Shown: in pieces, positions 30,591 to 33,743 of the stretch | How positions within the stretch are numbered: the first letter of the stretch is position 1 | Layout: each line of letters opens with the position of its first letter | NCBI GenBank assembly: GCA_964528575.1 | Contig: CAZGTQ010000265.1 | Span: 1 to 33,743 of the forward strand | Direction of reading: 5' to 3' | Origin: CAZGTQ01 sp964528575 | GTDB taxonomy: Bacteria; Planctomycetota; UBA1135; GCA-002686595 | DNA: 33,743 nt | The notes under the pieces: generated by a model | What the model was told of the DNA's origin: nothing | Seen by the model: the letters and a program-made list of their open reading frames with translations, nothing else | Databases searched by the model: none | Translations under genes and position numbers: made by a program

Positions 30591-31060
30591 GGGAGCGGCG
30601 CGAGCTCCCGCTGATCGGCTGGCGCGAGTGGATCGCTCTCCCCGCGTTCGGCATCCCCCGGATCAAGGTCAAAGTCGACACGGGCGCGCGCTCGTCCGCG
30701 CTGCACGCGTTCGACATCGAGCCGTATCGCGCGCGCGGCCGCGATTGGGTGCGCTTCAAGGTGCACCCGGTGCAGCGCGCCGCCACGCCCGAGCACGTGG
30801 TCGAGGCGCCGCTCGTCGCGCACCGGCGCGTGCGCAACACGAGCGGGCGCGCCGAGCTGCGGCCCGTCGTGATGACGACGATCGCGCTGCTCGGCCGCGA
30901 ATGGCCGATCGAGCTGACGCTCGCGTCGCGCGACCAGATGGGCTTTCGGATGCTGCTGGGGCGCCAGGCGGTGCGCCGCCGCTTCCACGTCGACCCGAGC
31001 GGCTCGTATTTCGGCGGCAGGCCCAAGCGCAAGAAGAAGTCGAAGAAGAAGCGCAAGTAG
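30587..31060 (+). CDS. rimB: RimB-type retropepsin-like protease (DUF785, 'ATP-dependent zinc protease')
   Basis: The 157-residue protein has the single-DTG aspartyl-protease motif (D31-T32-G33-A34 in KVDTGARSSALHAF). The family ending is MGFRMLLGRQAV, RRFHVDPSGSYFGG, and a Lys/Arg-rich tail of about 14 residues follows. The family is often mislabelled as a zinc protease; the fold is retropepsin-like. In Pseudomonas RimB acts with RimK, which adds glutamates to ribosomal protein S6. No RimK-type ATP-grasp gene is in this window. The ATG overlaps the DUF1704 stop (ATGA). It converges with the AstE-like gene, with six bases between stops. The basic tail would suit nucleic-acid or ribosome contact. 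Confidence 0.83.
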   Translation: MRERRELPLIGWREWIALPAFGIPRIKVKVDTGARSSALHAFDIEPYRARGRDWVRFKVHPVQRAATPEHVVEAPLVAHRRVRNTSGRAELRPVVMTTIALLGREWPIELTLASRDQMGFRMLLGRQAVRRRFHVDPSGSYFGGRPKRKKKSKKKRK

Positions 31061-31066
31061 CCGCGC

Positions 31067-32032
31067 CTACTTCGCCGGCGCGAGCGCGACGTGCACGATC
31101 GCGTCGCCGCGGTTGACGAGCGGGTTCGTCGTGTGCCCGATGACCATGCCCGCGACCGGCGAGCGCGCGCGGCCCGGCATGCGACCGAACGCGTCGGTGA
31201 CGACGCCGATCGTCTGGCCCGCGGCGACGGTCTCGCCGAGCTCGACGTCCAGGTGCAGGATCCCGCTCTTGCCGGCGCGGATCCAATGGCTCGAGGAGGC
31301 GACGAAGCCGACGTCGCCGGCTTCGACCGCCCCCGGCGGCAGCATGCCGAGCTCGACCATCACCGACAGCACCCCGCGCTCCGCGACGCGGATCGGCGTG
31401 CGCTCGAAGCGCAGCGCCTCGCCCCCTTCGTAGAGCAGCACGTGCACGCCGCGGCGCTTCGCGGCCTCGCGCAGCGAGCCGTCGCGCACGCGCGAGTCGA
31501 TCACGACCGGCGCGCCGAACGCGAGCGCGCAGCGGCGCGTCTCGGGGTCGGACAGGTCCGCGCGGATCTGCGGCAGGTTGGTGCGCATCTGCGAGCCGGT
31601 GTGCAGGTCGATGCCGTACGCGCACTTCGTCACGACCTCGTTCATGAACAAGTGCGCGATGCGCGAGGCGAGCGAGCCGCGCCGCGAGCCGGGGAACGAG
31701 CGGTTCAAGTCGCGCCGGTCCGGCAAGTAGCGGCTCTGGTTGACGAAGCCGAGCACGTTGACGATCGGCACCGCGACGATCGCGCCGGCGAGCGCCTTCG
31801 CCTTGACGCGGTCGAGCACGCGGCGGATCGCCTCGACGCCGTTGATCTCGTCGCCGTGGATCGCGGCCGAGAGCCACACGGCCGGCCCCGGCCGCGCGCC
31901 GTTGATGACGCACAGCGGCAGCGCGAGCTGGCTGCCCGTGACGAGCCGCCCCATCGGCAGGTCGATGTAGCGCTTCTGCCCCGGCAGGACGCGGTGCTCG
32001 CCGATGTCGAGCGGCGCGTTGCGCTCGCTCAC
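31067..32032 (-). CDS. Succinylglutamate desuccinylase/aspartoacylase-family hydrolase
   Basis: The 321-residue protein starts at GTG 32032, overlapping the corA stop as GTGA. It has the zinc-hydrolase motifs of the AstE/AspA group: H59-GD-E62 (AAIHGDEINGVEA), D108-LNR-111, DLHTG with third ligand H144, and YEGGE with a probable catalytic Glu (E202 or E205). The C-terminal part (about 235-320) is a beta-rich lid domain (LDVELGETVAAGQTIG). It should cleave an amide or acyl bond on a small acylated amino acid or a peptide tail. No other arginine-catabolism (ast) gene is present, so it is unlikely to be true AstE. The RimB gene next door supports a role in trimming amino-acid tails. Confidence 0.85.
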   Translation of the reverse strand: MSERNAPLDIGEHRVLPGQKRYIDLPMGRLVTGSQLALPLCVINGARPGPAVWLSAAIHGDEINGVEAIRRVLDRVKAKALAGAIVAVPIVNVLGFVNQSRYLPDRRDLNRSFPGSRRGSLASRIAHLFMNEVVTKCAYGIDLHTGSQMRTNLPQIRADLSDPETRRCALAFGAPVVIDSRVRDGSLREAAKRRGVHVLLYEGGEALRFERTPIRVAERGVLSVMVELGMLPPGAVEAGDVGFVASSSHWIRAGKSGILHLDVELGETVAAGQTIGVVTDAFGRMPGRARSPVAGMVIGHTTNPLVNRGDAIVHVALAPAK

Positions 32033-33180
32033 CCGCGCTCCTCGCGCTCGCGCTCGCGCTCGCGCGCCCCCAGCCAGCCGAGCCGCCGGAACATCCACAG
32101 CAGCCCGGCCGCGGCGACGAGGCTCACGCCCCAGAACCAGAGATAGCCGTACCGCCAGCCGAGCTCCGGCAGGTTGAGCGGGTGCGCGGTGTCGAAGTTC
32201 ATCCCGTAGATGCCGGCGACGAACGTCAGCGGGATGAAGATGGTCGCGACCAGCGTGAGCACGCGCATGATCTCGTTCGTGCGGTGGCCGAGCATCGACA
32301 GGTAGACGTCGACCAGGCTGGACGCGAGCTCGCGATAGGTCTCGTTCACGTCGACGACCTGCATCACGTGGTCGTGCGTGTCGCGAAGGTACAGGCGCGC
32401 GGTGTCGGACAGCGGCGATTCGTCGTCGCGGATGAGCTGGCTGAGCGCCTCGCGCAGCGGCCACGCGGCGCGGCGGAACGCGCTCAGATCGCGCTTGATG
32501 CGGTACACGTCGCCGAGCGCGCGGCTGGTCGGCCGCTCGAGGATCTCCGCCTCGAGCCGCTCGAGCTGCTCGCCGAAGTGCTCGAGCACCGGGAAGTAGC
32601 CGTCGACGATCGCGTCGACGAGCATGCAGGCGAGGTAGTCGGCGCCCGACTGGCGGATCTGCTTGCGCCCGCCGCGCAGCCGCACGCGCAGCGGCTCGAA
32701 GCAGTCGCCGGGGCGCTCCTGGAAGCTGACGACGCTCTGCGCGCGCAGGAACAGGCTCACCTGCTCCCAGTCGAGCCGGCCTTCCTCGGTGACGCGGACC
32801 ATGCGCAGGACCACGAGGAGCGCCTCGTCGTCGTACTCGTCGGCCTTGGGCCGCTGGCCGAAGTTGACGACGTCCGACATCGCGAGCGGGTGCATCCCGT
32901 AGCGCTCGCCGAGCCGCCGCACGATCGACCCGTCGCCGAGCCCCTGCACGTCGATCCAATCGGTCGCGTGCGGGCCGGCCCAGCTCTCGACCGCGTTCGC
33001 CGCGTCCGGATCGGACTCGACGAGGTGCTCGAGGTCGTACGAGAAGACGTGCACCCGAGGCGGGAAACCGTCCACGAGCATGAACGTCCCGGGCGCGGCC
33101 CCCGGGGCGGCGTACTGGCGTTGGAAGAGCGGGATCGGATCACGCTCGGGCTCGCGCTCGCGCTGGGCCATGGCGCGCAT
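32029..33180 (-). CDS. corA: CorA-family Mg2+/Co2+ channel
   Basis: The 383-residue protein has a large cytoplasmic alpha-beta domain (about 30-290) and a long stalk helix with YRELASSLVDVYLSMLGHRTNEIMRVLT. Two transmembrane helices (about 307-325 and 345-368) follow, with the selectivity motif Y-G-M-N (GMN at 326-328) at the end of the first. It should take up magnesium or cobalt across the inner membrane as a pentamer. The N-terminus and C-terminus are unusually Arg/Glu-rich; the C-terminal RERERERE comes from a 6-bp tandem repeat. ATG at 33180 or 33171 could both serve, and neither has a strong ribosome site. The stop overlaps the AstE-like start (GTGA), so the two are coupled. Confidence 0.92.
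   Translation of the reverse strand: MRAMAQREREPERDPIPLFQRQYAAPGAAPGTFMLVDGFPPRVHVFSYDLEHLVESDPDAANAVESWAGPHATDWIDVQGLGDGSIVRRLGERYGMHPLAMSDVVNFGQRPKADEYDDEALLVVLRMVRVTEEGRLDWEQVSLFLRAQSVVSFQERPGDCFEPLRVRLRGGRKQIRQSGADYLACMLVDAIVDGYFPVLEHFGEQLERLEAEILERPTSRALGDVYRIKRDLSAFRRAAWPLREALSQLIRDDESPLSDTARLYLRDTHDHVMQVVDVNETYRELASSLVDVYLSMLGHRTNEIMRVLTLVATIFIPLTFVAGIYGMNFDTAHPLNLPELGWRYGYLWFWGVSLVAAAGLLWMFRRLGWLGAREREREREERG
32041..32064. repeat. Hexamer tandem repeat CTCGCG x4
   Basis: Four perfect CTCGCG units encode the alternating Arg/Glu C-terminal tail of CorA on the minus strand. Partly similar units occur near its N-terminal codons (about 33146-33163). Confidence 0.75.
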
Positions 33181-33349
33181 CGAAGCGAAACGGAGCGGCG
33201 ATCTCCACCGTGGGGACCCGATTCACGGTCCGGCCCCGACCGATCCGCTCAAGTCCTGCGGCGAACGGTCGATAACGGACGTGGCGGCTCCCCGAGCCGA
33301 TGTCGCGGCCGGGTAGGCGCCGATCCTCGCAACGAAAGGAGCGGTCCCC
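33181..33349. other. Divergent intergenic gap between corA and a small exported protein
   Basis: 169 bases without a gene. GGACC (33214-33218) / GGTCC (33227-33231) and the alternative CCGTG / CACGG form short competing stems. GATAAC near 33272 is the only AT-richer patch. I see no convincing promoter and no structured RNA. Confidence 0.35.
33335..33341 (+). promoter_or_regulatory. Strong ribosome binding site for the small exported protein
   Basis: AAAGGAG lies eight bases before ATG 33350. It is among the best Shine-Dalgarno sequences in the window and supports this short gene being real. Confidence 0.7.
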
Positions 33350-33574
33350 ATGCCCGTCCCCGTTCGACGTCTCCTCGGCGCCGCGCTCGTCGCGGCCGTG
33401 CTCGGCCTGACCGCCGCCGCCGACGAGTACCTGTGCGACGACGCCGCCGGCTGCGTGGCGGAGCTCGACACGCCCGAAGGCACCCGCAAGGTCACGTTCC
33501 GCCAAGGGGACATGATCAACACCGACGACGGCTGGGTCGTCGACACCGCCGACGGCTGGAGCCGGCTCGACTGA
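33350..33574 (+). CDS. Small exported protein of unknown function
   Basis: The 74-residue protein has a clear signal peptide (PVRRLLGAALVAAVLGLTAAA, cut near residue 24) and a mature part of about 50 residues with two cysteines (YLCDDAAGCVAEL), likely a disulfide in the periplasm. The mature chain is acidic and rich in Gly, Thr and Trp (GDMINTDDGWVVDTADGWSRLD), with WVVDTADGW near its end. I do not recognise a family. The strong AAAGGAG before ATG 33350 and a further gene 12 bases downstream support it as a real, well-translated gene. Confidence 0.7.
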   Translation: MPVPVRRLLGAALVAAVLGLTAAADEYLCDDAAGCVAELDTPEGTRKVTFRQGDMINTDDGWVVDTADGWSRLD

Positions 33575-33585
33575 CGGAGGCGCAC

Positions 33586-33743
33586 GTGCGAGCAGCGGCG
33601 AGCGAGCGGATCGGGCGGAGCGAGCGGCGCACCCGCGCCGCGCTCGCGGCCGCGGCGCTCGCGACGGTGCTCGCGTTCGCCCTGGCGCGCGACCCGCGCG
33701 CGCCGAGCGCACCAGTCGCGCACGTCGCGCACGTCGCGCACGT
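33586..33743 (+). CDS. Partial gene, membrane-anchored or exported protein (runs off the window)
   Basis: GTG 33586 follows GGAGG by five bases, 12 bases after the previous stop. The visible 52 residues have a charged start (SERIGRSERRTR), a hydrophobic segment (about 18-35, ALAAAALATVLAFALA), then a Pro/Ala stretch ending in a repeated VAH motif that reaches the window end. It is probably a signal anchor with a repeat region behind it; the function is unknown. Confidence 0.5.
   Translation, partial: MRAAASERIGRSERRTRAALAAAALATVLAFALARDPRAPSAPVAHVAHVAH
33715..33743 (+). repeat. 9-bp tandem repeat GTCGCGCAC (VAH units) at the right edge
   Basis: Three perfect copies (33715-33723, 33724-33732, 33733-33741) and the start of a fourth are cut by the window end. 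In frame with the partial gene they encode Val-Ala-His repeats. Confidence 0.85.

Noticed and set aside
31055..31072. Mirror-image AAGTAG / CTACTT around the convergent RimB and AstE-like stops
   Set aside because: Both genes happen to end in a Lys codon plus TAG, which makes a 6-bp stem with a GC loop. Too short and too easily explained to call a terminator.
1..33743. tRNA, rRNA, CRISPR array, riboswitch, transposase or prophage
   Set aside because: I looked for conserved tRNA/rRNA cores, spaced direct repeats, and mobile-element proteins and saw none; coding density leaves no gap above 300 bases.

Overview
The window is GC-rich (roughly 70% or more by eye) and very densely coded. It is most likely a chromosomal segment of a Planctomycetota-like bacterium. 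This is an inference from three signs. Two secreted proteins (16330-18339 and 19596-20369) carry surface-protein features I associate with large-genome planctomycetes: repeated [YF]-S-x-x-x-x-x-W units in one, and a C-terminal domain starting at a TGGTQ-type motif in the other. There is a soluble Ser/Thr kinase with an HCD (non-RD) catalytic loop. GTG/TTG starts and 4-base ATGA/GTGA/TTGA overlaps are heavily used. I see no rRNA, tRNA, CRISPR array, transposase or phage gene. The window may be a whole contig, because it begins in a palindromic repeat and ends inside a 9-bp tandem repeat.

Layout, left to right. (1) 1-2243: REP-like hairpins, a stand-alone EAL c-di-GMP phosphodiesterase, and two B-box/zinc-ribbon membrane proteins. 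(2) 2541-6648: a very large lipoprotein, tentatively RIFT-barrel plus helical-toroid glycan-lyase-like, a hairpin, then an exported trypsin-like protease with two PPC-like domains. (3) Minus strand 6676-10714: an ALDH7-type dehydrogenase (amaB-like), a hemerythrin protein, and a membrane-anchored sulfatase-fold enzyme with a Thr nucleophile; the last two overlap by GTGA. (4) 10851-13126: ettA with a TTGA-coupled NUDIX hydrolase. (5) 13256-16300: a four-gene operon (TetR, two exported SRPBCC paralogues, VOC protein), every junction an ATGA overlap, behind a perfect TetR-type operator. (6) Minus strand 16330-19445: small membrane protein, class III sirtuin, large exported repeat protein.

(7) 19596-23929: exported cupredoxin lacking its axial Met, a CBS-pair protein, a MOSC protein divergent from an outer-membrane beta-barrel-like lipoprotein, and an ankyrin-repeat protein split by an apparent one-base frameshift. 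(8) Minus strand 23939-25590: coupled Ser/Thr kinase and PP2C phosphatase. (9) 25708-31060: MscK-type channel, a DUF1704 'QEGLA' zincin and a RimB-type retropepsin-like protease, all ATGA-coupled. They converge on a minus-strand CorA plus AstE/aspartoacylase-family pair joined by GTGA. DUF1704, RimB and AstE-like proteins are families I associate with RimK-type ATP-grasp peptide tailing, yet no ATP-grasp ligase lies in the window. (10) 33350-33743: a small exported protein and the start of another.

The best candidates for an undescribed system are the TetR-SRPBCC-SRPBCC-VOC operon and the MscK-DUF1704-RimB/AstE-CorA neighbourhood.
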